A DNA stretch of 64,000 bases, from assembly GCF_014534645.1 (NCBI RefSeq), contig NZ_JACVQF010000229.1, positions 1 through 64,000 of the forward strand, given 5' to 3'. The notes under the pieces are model-generated. The model was not told the DNA's origin. It searched no databases and saw only the letters and a program-made list of their open reading frames with translations. This DNA comes from Streptomyces griseicoloratus (lineage in GTDB: Bacteria; Actinomycetota; Actinomycetes; Streptomycetales; Streptomycetaceae). Shown in pieces: positions 9,489 to 18,544 of the stretch (position 1 is its first letter; every line of letters begins with the position of its first letter). The translations under genes were made by a program, and so were the position numbers.

Positions 9489-10255
9489 GACGTCACCGCC
9501 AGGTGGGTCATGCGGGCGGCGACGGCCTCGGCGGTCGGCTGGAGCAACTCGCCGACGAGGCCGCCGTCCGCGAGGAACAACACGCGGTCCGCGTAGGCGG
9601 CGACGTTCGGGTCGTGGGTCACCATCACGATGGTCGTGGTCACCCGGCCATCGGTACCGGGACCGCTGGGGGTGCCGCCGTCCGGCCCGGCCAACGCGCG
9701 CAGCGTGACCAGGAGTTCGCGTCCCGTGGACAGGTCGAGGGCGCCGGTCGGCTCGTCCGCGAAGAGCACGGCGGGGCGGGCCACCAGGGCACGGGCGATG
9801 GCGACCCGCTGCTGCTGTCCGCCGGACAGCTGGCTGGGCCGGCTGCCGGCCTTCTTCTCCAGGCCGACCTGGGCGAGCGCCTGCCGGACCGCGCCGCGCG
9901 GGGGCCTGCGCCCCGCCAGCCGCATCGGCAGCGCCACGTTCTGCTCGGCCGTCAGCGAGGGCAGCAGGTTGAACGACTGGAAGATGAACCCGGTGGACGC
10001 GCGGCGGAGTTCGGTCAGCCGGGTCTCGTTCAGACCGGAGGTGTCCTGACCGTCGATGAACACCCGGCCCGAGGTGGGCCGGTCGAGCCCGGCCGCGCAC
10101 TGCAGCAGGGTGGACTTGCCGGATCCCGAGGGCCCCATGATCGCGGTGAAGCTGCCCCGGGGGAAGGACAGGCTGGTCTCGCGCAAGGCGCTCACCGCGC
10201 TGTCGCCGGACCCGTAGGTCTTGGTGAGCGACTCCAGCCGCACTGCGTCATCCAT
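9485..10255 (-). CDS. ABC transporter ATP-binding protein (MacB/LolD-like)
   Basis: A 256-residue ATPase with Walker [10 protein letters not shown] (about 41-49), a Q-loop in [10 protein letters not shown], signature [15 protein letters not shown], Walker [13 protein letters not shown] and switch His in [10 protein letters not shown]. The FNLLP and DEPTGALD motifs place it in the LolD/MacB/FtsE group that pairs with FtsX-type permeases, which fits the next gene. Its start overlaps the MFS gene end by 8 bp and its stop overlaps the permease start, so the three transport genes are one translational unit. Confidence 0.96.
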   Translation of the reverse strand: MDDAVRLESLTKTYGSGDSAVSALRETSLSFPRGSFTAIMGPSGSGKSTLLQCAAGLDRPTSGRVFIDGQDTSGLNETRLTELRRASTGFIFQSFNLLPSLTAEQNVALPMRLAGRRPPRGAVRQALAQVGLEKKAGSRPSQLSGGQQQRVAIARALVARPAVLFADEPTGALDLSTGRELLVTLRALAGPDGGTPSGPGTDGRVTTTIVMVTHDPNVAAYADRVLFLADGGLVGELLQPTAEAVAARMTHLAVTS

Positions 10256-11648
10256 CGGTTCTCCGCGCTTCGTGGGTCAGGGGATCGGCCGGCGTCCCGT
10301 CCACGACGGAGGCCGGCGCGGGCACGTCCGGACCCGGCAGCGCCGCCGGCTCCGACGGGGTGTGCGCCGCGTCGAGTGGTTCCGTGCTGTCCGCGCGGTC
10401 CTCGCGGGCCGCGCCGGCCCTGCTGAAGACGACGGCCGCCAGCAGAGCCAGCACCGCCATCACCGCCGACAGCGCCACGAGGGTGTGACGGCTGCCGACT
10501 GCCTCCAGCAGGTATCCCGTACCGAGTGCGCCGAGCGAACTCGCCCCGGACACCAGGAGCATGACGACACTGCCGACCCGCCCCTGCATGTCGTTGGGGG
10601 TGATGCGCACCTGGTAAGACATGCCGGAGACCGTAACAGTGGCTCCTATAAACGACGTTATGTAGAACAACGCCCCAAGTGCCGGGGCCTGCCGGAAGAA
10701 CACCGCTGTGGGCATGACCACGGCCCACGCGGTGTGGGCGAGGATCATGATCTGCCGCATGGCCAGCCGCCGGTTCAGCCAGCCGCCCGACAGCGCCCCG
10801 CACAGTCCGCCCATGCCGCCCGCCGCCATGATCAGTCCGATGGTGCCGGCTGCTCCACCGTCCTCCCTGATCACCACGGCCACGGTCAGGATCAGCCCCT
10901 GGAACACCAGGTTGCTCACCGAGATGACCAGCAGCGCCGTCCTGAAGTAGGCCCGGCCCCACACCCAGGTGAGACCGGCCGCGACCTCGGAACGCATCCG
11001 GCGTCCGGTGCGCGGCGGGCGGGGCGGCTGCCGCTCACCCCGCAGCTTCACCAGCGTGACCAGTGACGCCAGGTAGAGCGCCACGCTGGTCAGGAACGGC
11101 ACCCACGCCGACAGACCGAACATCGCGCCGCTCGCGGGGTGCCCGACGAAGTTGACGCCGCGGGAGCGGGCCTCGTTGGTGGCCATCGCGGCGCCCAGCT
11201 GCGGCGAGGGCACCACGTTGCGCACCATGGCGCGTTCCGACAGCTGGTAGAAGACGGTCATGCTGCTCTGCACGAACGCCACCAGGGCGATGTGCCACAC
11301 CCACACCGTGTCCCCCAGCAGGGACACGGCGACCGTCGCCACCGCGACCATCCGCACCACGACACATGTCATCATGACGCGCCGCCGGTTCAGCCGGTCC
11401 ACCAGGACACCCGCCGGCAACTGCACGAGCAGCGCCGGCAGCAGCCCCGCGAACCCGACGATGCCCGCCGCGCTCTCCGACCGGGTGTGCCAGAGCACCA
11501 GCAGCGTGAAGGCCATCCCTGAGCAGCGCTCCGCCATCACCGACATCGCCGAGCCGGTCCACAGCAGCCGGAAGTCGCGGTAGCTGCGCAGCGACGGCAG
11601 CTTGTGCCTGCCCTCTGCGTGCGGGCGGGCTCTGCGCTTTCTGATCAT
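10248..11648 (-). CDS. MFS efflux transporter
   Basis: A 466-residue integral membrane protein starting MIRKRRARP, with about 12 hydrophobic segments and the MFS loop DRLNRRRVMM after helix 2 (about 90-100). It belongs to the MFS_3/enterobactin-exporter-like group common beside NRPS clusters. The last 60 residues are polar and proline-rich, probably a cytoplasmic tail. Its ATG overlaps the stop of the carbamoyltransferase-like gene (ATGA). Export of the peptide is the likely role, in parallel with the downstream ABC pair. Confidence 0.92.
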   Translation of the reverse strand: MIRKRRARPHAEGRHKLPSLRSYRDFRLLWTGSAMSVMAERCSGMAFTLLVLWHTRSESAAGIVGFAGLLPALLVQLPAGVLVDRLNRRRVMMTCVVVRMVAVATVAVSLLGDTVWVWHIALVAFVQSSMTVFYQLSERAMVRNVVPSPQLGAAMATNEARSRGVNFVGHPASGAMFGLSAWVPFLTSVALYLASLVTLVKLRGERQPPRPPRTGRRMRSEVAAGLTWVWGRAYFRTALLVISVSNLVFQGLILTVAVVIREDGGAAGTIGLIMAAGGMGGLCGALSGGWLNRRLAMRQIMILAHTAWAVVMPTAVFFRQAPALGALFYITSFIGATVTVSGMSYQVRITPNDMQGRVGSVVMLLVSGASSLGALGTGYLLEAVGSRHTLVALSAVMAVLALLAAVVFSRAGAAREDRADSTEPLDAAHTPSEPAALPGPDVPAPASVVDGTPADPLTHEARRTDG

Positions 11649-12562
11649 GAATGGACGGCCCGGCACCATTCGAGGACCGCCATCGCGCTGTGCAGCTTGT
11701 GCGTGGCCTGGGTGAACGCCAGGCTGGCCGGGCCGTCCAGCACCTCCGCGGTGACCTCCTCGCCCCGGTGGGCCGGCAGGTCGTGGAGGAACACCGCGTC
11801 CGGGCTGGTCTCCCACAGGGCGCCGGACACCTGGAACGGGGCGAACACGGTGCGCCAGTCGGCGTCCGGCTTGCTGGTGCCGGTGGTCTGCCAGCGGGTG
11901 GTGTAGACGACGTCGAACCCGGTGGGCAGAGCCGTCATGTCGTGCTGTTCGGACAGCTTCGCCCCGCTGCGCGCCGCCTGCTCGCCGGCGGTCGCCAGGA
12001 CGTCCGCCGCCAGTCCGTACCCGGGCGGGGTGCGCAGCTCCAGCTCGGTGCCCGGGAAGCGGGTCAGGGCCAGTGCGAGCGCGGCGGCACTGTTGTTGCC
12101 CTCGCCCACGTACAGCACCCGCAGGCCGTCGACGTGGCCGAAGTGACAGTGCAGGGTGGTGAGATCGGTGAGCCCCTGAGTCGGGTGCTCCTCCGCGGTC
12201 ATGGCGTTCACCACCGACATCGGCCCGGCCGCCGCCCAGGACCGCAGCTCTGCCGTCGCGTCCGACGTCCTGGCCACCAGCATGTCCAGCATGCCGGACA
12301 GCACCCGGCCGGTGTCCTCGGTGGTTTCCCCGGTGTTCAGCTGGAGGTCGCCGGGCCCGAAGGTCACCGTCTGCGCGCCGAGCCGCAACGCCCCCGTGGT
12401 GAAGGCGGTACGGGTACGGGTCGAGGTTCGCCGGAAGTACACGCCGACCACCTCGTCCCGCAGCGGCTTGGCGACCGCCCCGGCGGCGAACTCCGCCCCG
12501 CGGGCGACCAGCGTGCGCAGATCGTCGTCGGTCAGATCGGTCAGTGAGATGAGGTGACGCAT
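11645..12562 (-). CDS. Ornithine-carbamoyltransferase-like enzyme with altered substrate motif
   Basis: A 305-residue protein of the aspartate/ornithine carbamoyltransferase fold. The carbamoyl-phosphate loop STRTRT (about 47-52) and HPTQ motif (about 126-129) are intact, and the C-terminal ornithine signature HCLPxxRGEEV reads HDLPAHRGEEV, so the Cys that contacts ornithine in true OTCases is Asp. The gene lies 22 bp after the first NRPS, in a cluster that makes 2,3-diaminopropionate, rather than in an arginine operon. I infer that it carbamoylates a non-ornithine amine, perhaps the beta-amine of Dap to give ureidoalanine, or a late intermediate as in viomycin-type pathways. No pathway-level proof is visible. 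Confidence 0.88.
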   Translation of the reverse strand: MRHLISLTDLTDDDLRTLVARGAEFAAGAVAKPLRDEVVGVYFRRTSTRTRTAFTTGALRLGAQTVTFGPGDLQLNTGETTEDTGRVLSGMLDMLVARTSDATAELRSWAAAGPMSVVNAMTAEEHPTQGLTDLTTLHCHFGHVDGLRVLYVGEGNNSAAALALALTRFPGTELELRTPPGYGLAADVLATAGEQAARSGAKLSEQHDMTALPTGFDVVYTTRWQTTGTSKPDADWRTVFAPFQVSGALWETSPDAVFLHDLPAHRGEEVTAEVLDGPASLAFTQATHKLHSAMAVLEWCRAVHS

Positions 12563-12584
12563 GCGGATGTCCTTCGCTCCTCGG

Positions 12585-15500
12585 TCAGCGGGATTCGGCG
12601 AGCTGCGCGTCGATCTCGGCCCGGACGCGGTCCTCGATCTCCACGGCGATCTGGGCGATGGTGGGGCGCTCGAAGACGACCCGTATCGGCAGGTCCAGGT
12701 CGAAGTCCTGCTGCAACCGCGAGACCAGGCGCACGGCGAGGATGGAGTGTCCGCCGATGTCGAAGAAGCCGTCGTGCACGCCGGCGGTCTTGCCGAGCAG
12801 ATCCGTCCAGATCGCGGCGATGCGTTCTTCGGCGGGGGTGCGGGGAGCTACGTAGGTGTCCGTGGTGGTCTGGTCCGGGTCGGGCAGGGCGCGCCGGTCG
12901 AGTTTGCCGTTGGCGGTGAGGGGGATCGCGTCGACCTGGATGAAGAGGGACGGGATCATGTAGTCGGGCAGGAGGTCCGTGAGGTCGGGGGTTTCGCCGA
13001 CGATGTAGGCGATCAGGCGCTGGTCCTCTTCGGGCACGATCACTGCGGCGTCGGTGATGCCGGGTTGGGCGACGAGTGCGGCGCGTATTTCGCCGAGTTC
13101 GATGCGGTAGCCGCGGATCTTGACCTGGTCGTCGATGCGGCCGAGGAACTCGACGGCTCCGTCGTGTCGCCAGCGCGCGAGGTCGCCGGTGCGGTACATG
13201 CGGCTGCCCCGCGGACCGTACACGTCCGGGACGAATTTGTCGGCGGTGCGGGCCGGGTCGCCGGCGTAGCCGCGGGCCACGCCGGTGCCGCCCACGAACA
13301 GCTCACCGACGGCGCCCACCGGCACCGGACGCAGGTGGGTGTCGAGGATGTGCATGGTCATGTTGGGCAGGGGGCGGCCGATGGGGACGATGCCGTCGAA
13401 GGCTTCTGTGAGTGGGTGGACGCAGGTGCCGACGGTGGCTTCGGTGGGTCCGTATTCGTTGAGGACCTGGCCGTCGCCGAGGATGTGCCGCCAGCGTTCG
13501 ACGAGGGCGCCGGGGAGTGCTTCGCCGGCGACGACGACCTTGCCGGTCAGTGCGGCGATTTCGTCGTCCGTGAGCTGGCCGGAGAGGACTTCGAGGTGGC
13601 CGGGGGTGAGTTTGATGAAGGAGAAGGGCCCGGCCTTGGTCAGTGCGGTGCCGAGGCCGGTGAGTTCGCCGTTGTGGAGCCAGGTGCGCTGTCCGGCTGC
13701 CAGGGGTGCCCATACGTTGGGGACGACCAGGTCGAAGGCCACCGAGGAGAACACGGGTGCGCCGCCGGTCCCGGCGGACGCGAGTTCCCGTACGGCCCAG
13801 TCGATGTGGTTGGTGAGGCTGCGGTGGGAGACCTGCACGCCCTTCGGGCGGCCCGTCGATCCGGACGTGAACACGGTGTAGGCCACCGCGTCCAGGTCCA
13901 CTTCGGTCTTGGGTGCGGTGTCGGGCAGGTGGGAGAGATCCTCCTCGACCCGTACCACCGGTACTTCGAAGCGGTCCGCGTGCGCCTGTGATGTCACGGC
14001 GATCCGTGCTCCGGCGTCGGTGACCATGCCCGCGATGCGTCCGGCGGGCAGTGCCGGGTCCATGGGCACGAACCCGGCGCCGGCGCGCCACACCGCCAGC
14101 AGGGCCACCACCAGGTCGGCCGACCGGTCCAGCAGCACCGCCACCGACGACTCGGGTCCGACGCCGGCCTCGCGCAGCCGGTGTGCGAGACGGTTGGCGC
14201 GGGTCTCCAGTTCGGCGAACGTGAGCGTGGTGCCGCCCGCTTCCACCGCCACCGCTCCCGGCTGCCGCGCTGCCTGTTCTGCGACCAACTCGGGTACGGA
14301 GACCTCACGCACCGGCAACGCCGTGTCGTTCCACAGGCGCAGCAGCCGGTGTTCGTGCACGGTGGTGAGGTCGATCGCGGAGAGCGGGGTGCCGGGGGCG
14401 TCGACGACCGCCTGGACGAGGCGGACGAAGTGGGCGGCCATGCGCTCCACCGTGGTGTGCTCGAAGAGCGAGGTCGCGTACTCGAAGGCCCCGGTGAGGG
14501 ACCCGTCGGCGTGGCGCCACACGAACAGGGTGAGGTCGGTCTTGGCGACCCGCCAGGCCCCCTGGAAGGCGTCCATCAGGACGCCGTCACTGGCCACCGT
14601 GGTCGCGCCCTCGTCCTGGAGGTCGAAGGCCACCTGGTAGAGCGGGGTGCGGGACAGGTCGCGGACCGGCTGGAGTTCGTCCACCAGCCGTTCGAAGGGC
14701 AGTTCCTGGTGGGCGAAGCCGGAGAGCACGGTGTCCTTGGTGCGGGCGAGCAATTCGGCGAACGTCGGGTCGCCGGTCAGGTCGCAGCGCAGGACGAGGG
14801 AGTTCAGGAAGAAGCCCACGGTGTCCTGGGTCTCCGGGCGCAGCCGGCCGGTCACCGGGCTGCCGATGCCGAAGTCCTCCTGACCGCTGTAGCGGGCCAG
14901 CAACGCCGCGAAGGCGGCGAGGAGGGCGGCGTACGGCGTGGCCCCGTGCTGCCGGCCGATGCCGCTCAGGGCGTCCGCGAGACCGGCGGGCACGGAGAAC
15001 CGTACGCCCTGGCCGTGTCCGTCGCGGTGGGCCGGTCGGGGCCGGTCCGTGTGCAGCTGGAGTTCGGGCATGCCGCGCAGCGCGGACTTCCAGTAGTCGA
15101 GTTCGCGATCCAGCACGGCGTCGTCGGATCGGGCCGCCTGCCAGGCGGCGTAGTCGCCGTACTGCACGGCGGGTGCGGGAAGCTCGTGCGGGCGGTTCTC
15201 CCCGGCCGCCGCGCACAGCTCGCGGATCTCCCGCTCCAGCACGACCGTCGACCAGCCGTCGCTGGCGATGTGGTGGACGGTGACCAGCAGGACGGGGCCG
15301 CCGAGCGGGACCCGTACCAGCATGGCACGCCACAGCGGGCCGTCGGTCAGGTCGAAGCCGCGCCGGAACTGTTCGTCGAAGAGCTGCTCCAGCCGGGCCT
15401 CGCCGGCGTCCTCCACGCGCAGTTCGACGGGCTGGGCGTCGACGACGACCTGGCGGGGCTCCTCGCCCTGGAGGACGTAGCGGGTGCGCAGGGCCTCGTG

Positions 15501-17453
15501 GCGCTGCTCCACGGTGTCGAGGGCGGTGCGGACGGCGGCCTCGGTGGTGCCGGCAGGCAGCCTCAGGAAGAGCGGGGCGACCCACTCGGGGCTGCCGGGG
15601 TGCATGCGGTCCAGGAACCACAGGCGGTGCTGGCCGAAGGAGAGCGGCAGCGGTACGCCGCGGTCCACCGGGACCACGTCGGGCACGGAGGGCCGGGACT
15701 CCTCGATGAGGCGGGCCTGCGCCTCCACGGTGGACGCGCCGAACAGGCCGCGCAGCTGGATGTCGTCGCCGGACGCCTTGGTGAGGGCGACGGCGAGGCG
15801 GGTCAGGACGAGGGAGGAGCCGCCGAGGGCGAAGAAGTCGTCGTGCACGCCGACGTTCTCCACCTGAAGGAGCTGCTCCCACACGTCGGCGACGAGCCGT
15901 TCCGCGGGAGTGCGGGGGGCCACCGACGCGCGCGTGTCGCCGGGCGCGTCGGTCTCGCGGGCCGCCGGGTCGGGCAGGGCGGACCGGTCGACCTTGCCGT
16001 TGGCCGTCAGCGGGAACGCGTCCATGGGCACGAACTGGGCGGGGATCATCGACTCGGGCAGCCGGCGCCGCAGGAAGCCGCGCAGTTCGTCGCGGGGGAT
16101 GCGGCGGCCCGCCACAAGGTGGGCCACGAGCCTGGTTCCCGCGGCGGTGGTGTACGCCCCGACGACGGCTGCCCGCACATCGGGGTGGGCGTGCAGGGCG
16201 GCCTCGACCTCGGCCGGTTCGATGCGGACGCCGTTGACCTTCACCTGGTGGTCGACGCGGCCCAGGTAGGCGAGGCTGCCGTCGGAGCGCCAGCGGGCCA
16301 GGTCGCCGGTGCGGTACATACGGCCGCCGTCGCCGCTGTGCGGGTCGGGCAGGAAGCGCTCCGCGGTCTGTGCCGGGCGCCCGGCGTAGCCCCGGGCGAG
16401 GCCGGTGCCCGCGGCGTACACCTCGCCGACGACACCGATGGGCACGGGGTCGAACTCCTCGTCCAGCACGTAGACGCGCAGTCCGTCGAGCGGACGGCCG
16501 ATGGGCACGGCCTCCGTGTGGAGCTCCGGGTCGAACTCCTGGGCGGTGACGTCGACGGAGCACTCGGTGGGCCCGTACGTGTTCCACACCGTGGCGCCGG
16601 TCGGCTCGCTCAGCCGGCGGCACAGCTCGGCGTCGAGGGCCTCGCCGGCGGAGAACACCATCCGCAGCCCGGTGCACTGGGCCCAGCCGGGTTCCTCGGT
16701 GAGCAGCCGCAGCACCGACGGGACGCCCTGCAGGACCGTGACGTGCCGCTCGGCGAGGGTGCGCACCAGCAGGGCCGGGTCGGACTCGGCGCCCGGCGGC
16801 GCCATCACCACGGTGCCGCCGGTGACGAGCGGCGCGAACAGTTCCAGGGCGGCGGCGTCGAAGGTCAGGACCGTCTTCATCACCATCCGGTCGTCCGCGC
16901 CGAGTTTCTGCCGCGTCACCGTCCAGGACACCCGGTTGGCGATGCCGGCGTGCTCCACCAGCACCCCCTTGGGCAGGCCGGTGGAGCCGGACGTGTAGGT
17001 GAGGTAGGCGGCGTTCGCGGGGTCGGCGGCGGGTGGCTCGGGGGCGGTGTCCGGCCGGCTGTCGAGGCCGGTCTCCGGGGCGTCCAGGAGCAGTACGGTG
17101 CTTTCGTCCAGCCCCGTCGGCGCCGTGCCGCGCACCGCCAGGACCAGCCGGGCGCCGCTGTCCTCGACCATCCACGCGGTCCGCTCCGCGGGGTGGGCGG
17201 CGTCCAGCGGGACGTAGGCGGCACCCGCCTTCCAGACGCCGAGGAGGACGGCGGGCAGGTCGCGCCGGCGGGGGAGACTGACCGCGACCCGCTCCTCCGG
17301 GGCGACGCCCCGGTCCCTGAGCAGCCGCGCGACGCGGTTCGCGTGCCGGTCCAGCTGCTCGTACGTCATCGTCCCCTGTGCGTCGTCGACCGCGATGGCG
17401 TGGGGGGTACGGGCGGCTTGACGGGAGATCAGTTCGTGCAGCGGGACAGACAT
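12585..17453 (-). CDS. Nonribosomal peptide synthetase, A-T-C-A-T
   Basis: A 1622-residue protein starting MSVPLHELISRQAA, chosen because GGAGAAGAG sits just before this ATG; the open frame extends further upstream only through the SbnB gene in another frame. Order: A1 (FDAAALELFAPL), T1 (GGSSL, about 546), C (HHIASDG intact, about 727), A2 (FDLVVPNVWAPL, about 1239), T2 (GGHSI, about 1570). Specificity positions by eye: A1 DALQFATVDK, not confidently assignable; A2 DLPKVAEVGK, Asn-like and identical to the last A domain of the other NRPS. There is no N-terminal C domain and no TE. The free C domain upstream could therefore acylate the A1-loaded residue, making this the first peptide synthetase in the line. 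Confidence 0.96.
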   Translation of the reverse strand: MSVPLHELISRQAARTPHAIAVDDAQGTMTYEQLDRHANRVARLLRDRGVAPEERVAVSLPRRRDLPAVLLGVWKAGAAYVPLDAAHPAERTAWMVEDSGARLVLAVRGTAPTGLDESTVLLLDAPETGLDSRPDTAPEPPAADPANAAYLTYTSGSTGLPKGVLVEHAGIANRVSWTVTRQKLGADDRMVMKTVLTFDAAALELFAPLVTGGTVVMAPPGAESDPALLVRTLAERHVTVLQGVPSVLRLLTEEPGWAQCTGLRMVFSAGEALDAELCRRLSEPTGATVWNTYGPTECSVDVTAQEFDPELHTEAVPIGRPLDGLRVYVLDEEFDPVPIGVVGEVYAAGTGLARGYAGRPAQTAERFLPDPHSGDGGRMYRTGDLARWRSDGSLAYLGRVDHQVKVNGVRIEPAEVEAALHAHPDVRAAVVGAYTTAAGTRLVAHLVAGRRIPRDELRGFLRRRLPESMIPAQFVPMDAFPLTANGKVDRSALPDPAARETDAPGDTRASVAPRTPAERLVADVWEQLLQVENVGVHDDFFALGGSSLVLTRLAVALTKASGDDIQLRGLFGASTVEAQARLIEESRPSVPDVVPVDRGVPLPLSFGQHRLWFLDRMHPGSPEWVAPLFLRLPAGTTEAAVRTALDTVEQRHEALRTRYVLQGEEPRQVVVDAQPVELRVEDAGEARLEQLFDEQFRRGFDLTDGPLWRAMLVRVPLGGPVLLVTVHHIASDGWSTVVLEREIRELCAAAGENRPHELPAPAVQYGDYAAWQAARSDDAVLDRELDYWKSALRGMPELQLHTDRPRPAHRDGHGQGVRFSVPAGLADALSGIGRQHGATPYAALLAAFAALLARYSGQEDFGIGSPVTGRLRPETQDTVGFFLNSLVLRCDLTGDPTFAELLARTKDTVLSGFAHQELPFERLVDELQPVRDLSRTPLYQVAFDLQDEGATTVASDGVLMDAFQGAWRVAKTDLTLFVWRHADGSLTGAFEYATSLFEHTTVERMAAHFVRLVQAVVDAPGTPLSAIDLTTVHEHRLLRLWNDTALPVREVSVPELVAEQAARQPGAVAVEAGGTTLTFAELETRANRLAHRLREAGVGPESSVAVLLDRSADLVVALLAVWRAGAGFVPMDPALPAGRIAGMVTDAGARIAVTSQAHADRFEVPVVRVEEDLSHLPDTAPKTEVDLDAVAYTVFTSGSTGRPKGVQVSHRSLTNHIDWAVRELASAGTGGAPVFSSVAFDLVVPNVWAPLAAGQRTWLHNGELTGLGTALTKAGPFSFIKLTPGHLEVLSGQLTDDEIAALTGKVVVAGEALPGALVERWRHILGDGQVLNEYGPTEATVGTCVHPLTEAFDGIVPIGRPLPNMTMHILDTHLRPVPVGAVGELFVGGTGVARGYAGDPARTADKFVPDVYGPRGSRMYRTGDLARWRHDGAVEFLGRIDDQVKIRGYRIELGEIRAALVAQPGITDAAVIVPEEDQRLIAYIVGETPDLTDLLPDYMIPSLFIQVDAIPLTANGKLDRRALPDPDQTTTDTYVAPRTPAEERIAAIWTDLLGKTAGVHDGFFDIGGHSILAVRLVSRLQQDFDLDLPIRVVFERPTIAQIAVEIEDRVRAEIDAQLAESR
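12805..14333 (-). repeat. Duplicated A-domain block, copy 2 (partner 183-1712)
   Basis: Covers the C-A linker and complete second A domain of this NRPS and matches 183-1712 at high identity in direct orientation. The T domain next to it (motif GGHSI followed by QQDFDLDLPIRVVF) differs from the T domain next to copy 1, so the shared block ends at the A-T junction. Confidence 0.85.
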
Positions 17454-17521
17454 CTCTTCTCCAGAGGTGTTGATCAGGTGCGGGTCTGCGGTGCGGGGAC
17501 GGCCCTCGGGCAGGGCCGTTC

Positions 17522-18544
17522 CTACGGCGTACGACCGGGCAGGAAGCCCTCGACGGAGGTGCCGATGCCCCGCGCGCGTGCCTCGTCGCGGACGAACCGG
17601 GCCAGTGCCAGGTCGAGCACGCCCAGGCCGAACGGGGAGAACACCACCGGCCGGCCGTCCTGGGGCACGGGTGCGGCGGTGCCCTTCAGCAGCGCGCCGA
17701 TGGACGCGTGGATGAAGCCCCGACCGCCGGTCTGCTCCTGCGCCAGGTGCACGGAGGTCTTCTCGCGGCACACGTGGTCCGGGTCGTCGACGATGTTGTG
17801 GGCGCCGAGGACCGCGGGCACGGTCAGGTCCCGCAGGGAGACGTGCAGGACGACGGTGCCGGGCGGGCAGGCGTCGATGCCGGTGTGCGGGGTGGCGGCG
17901 GTGGTCGCGAAGGACACCAGGTCGTGTGCGGCGAGGGCCTCGTCGAGACCGGCGCAGTGCCGTACCCGGGCGCCGGGCAGCAGCCGCGCGTGGTCGGCGG
18001 TGAAGCGGGCGGCGCGCTCCGGGTCCGTGTCGTACACGGCGAGCGAGTCGAGGTGGGGGTGGACGACCGCGAGGAAGCGGAGCACCTCGCGGTTGATGAC
18101 GCCGGTGCCGACGAGGGTGACCCCGGAGGGCCGGCGCCCGTCGAGCAGGAGCCGGGAGGCGAGCGCTGCTGAGGCGGCGGTGCGCCGGGCGGAGATGAGG
18201 GAACCCTCGATCAGGGCCTCGGGGTGTCCGGTCTCCAGGGAGTTCAGCAGGATCGCGGCGCTGGCGCGCTCGTGCCCGCCCGCGACGTTGCCGGGGAAGG
18301 ACGAGATCCACTTCATGCCGGCCACCTCACCGCCCGGTGTCCCGTCGCCGGGCGACGTACCGAGGTAGCCGGGGAGGCCGATGATGCGGTCGCGGGGGCG
18401 GCCGGGAAAACGCAGGAAGACGGAGTGCGGCAGTACGGTGCGCCCCTCTTCGTGGCGTTCGTAGGCATCGGCGACAAGGTCCACGATCTCCTTCTCGCGT
18501 CCGGTCAGGAGCCCGGCCACTTGCCCGTGCTTGATGATCAGCAT
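17522..18544 (-). CDS. sbnB: SbnB-like dehydrogenase for 2,3-diaminopropionate synthesis
   Basis: A 340-residue member of the ornithine cyclodeaminase/mu-crystallin family with the Rossmann motif VTLVGTGVINREVL (about 135-150). Next to an SbnA homologue it is best read as N-(1-amino-1-carboxy-2-ethyl)glutamate dehydrogenase, which oxidatively releases L-Dap and 2-oxoglutarate. The start MLIIKHGQVAG overlaps the SbnA stop by 7 bp (ATGCTGA), so the two are translationally coupled. A 68-bp gap separates it from the first NRPS. True ornithine cyclodeaminase is the alternative, made unlikely by the SbnA partner. Confidence 0.92.
   Translation of the reverse strand: MLIIKHGQVAGLLTGREKEIVDLVADAYERHEEGRTVLPHSVFLRFPGRPRDRIIGLPGYLGTSPGDGTPGGEVAGMKWISSFPGNVAGGHERASAAILLNSLETGHPEALIEGSLISARRTAASAALASRLLLDGRRPSGVTLVGTGVINREVLRFLAVVHPHLDSLAVYDTDPERAARFTADHARLLPGARVRHCAGLDEALAAHDLVSFATTAATPHTGIDACPPGTVVLHVSLRDLTVPAVLGAHNIVDDPDHVCREKTSVHLAQEQTGGRGFIHASIGALLKGTAAPVPQDGRPVVFSPFGLGVLDLALARFVRDEARARGIGTSVEGFLPGRTP

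Noticed and set aside
17454-18311. Upstream extension of the A-T-C-A-T NRPS through the SbnB gene
   Set aside because: The extension is Arg/Pro-rich out-of-frame SbnB sequence. The ATG at 17453 has a good ribosome binding site and starts a normal A domain.
14181-18368. Long plus-strand open frame of about 1395 codons
   Set aside because: Antisense to the A-T-C-A-T NRPS and SbnB; low-complexity composition and no ribosome binding site.
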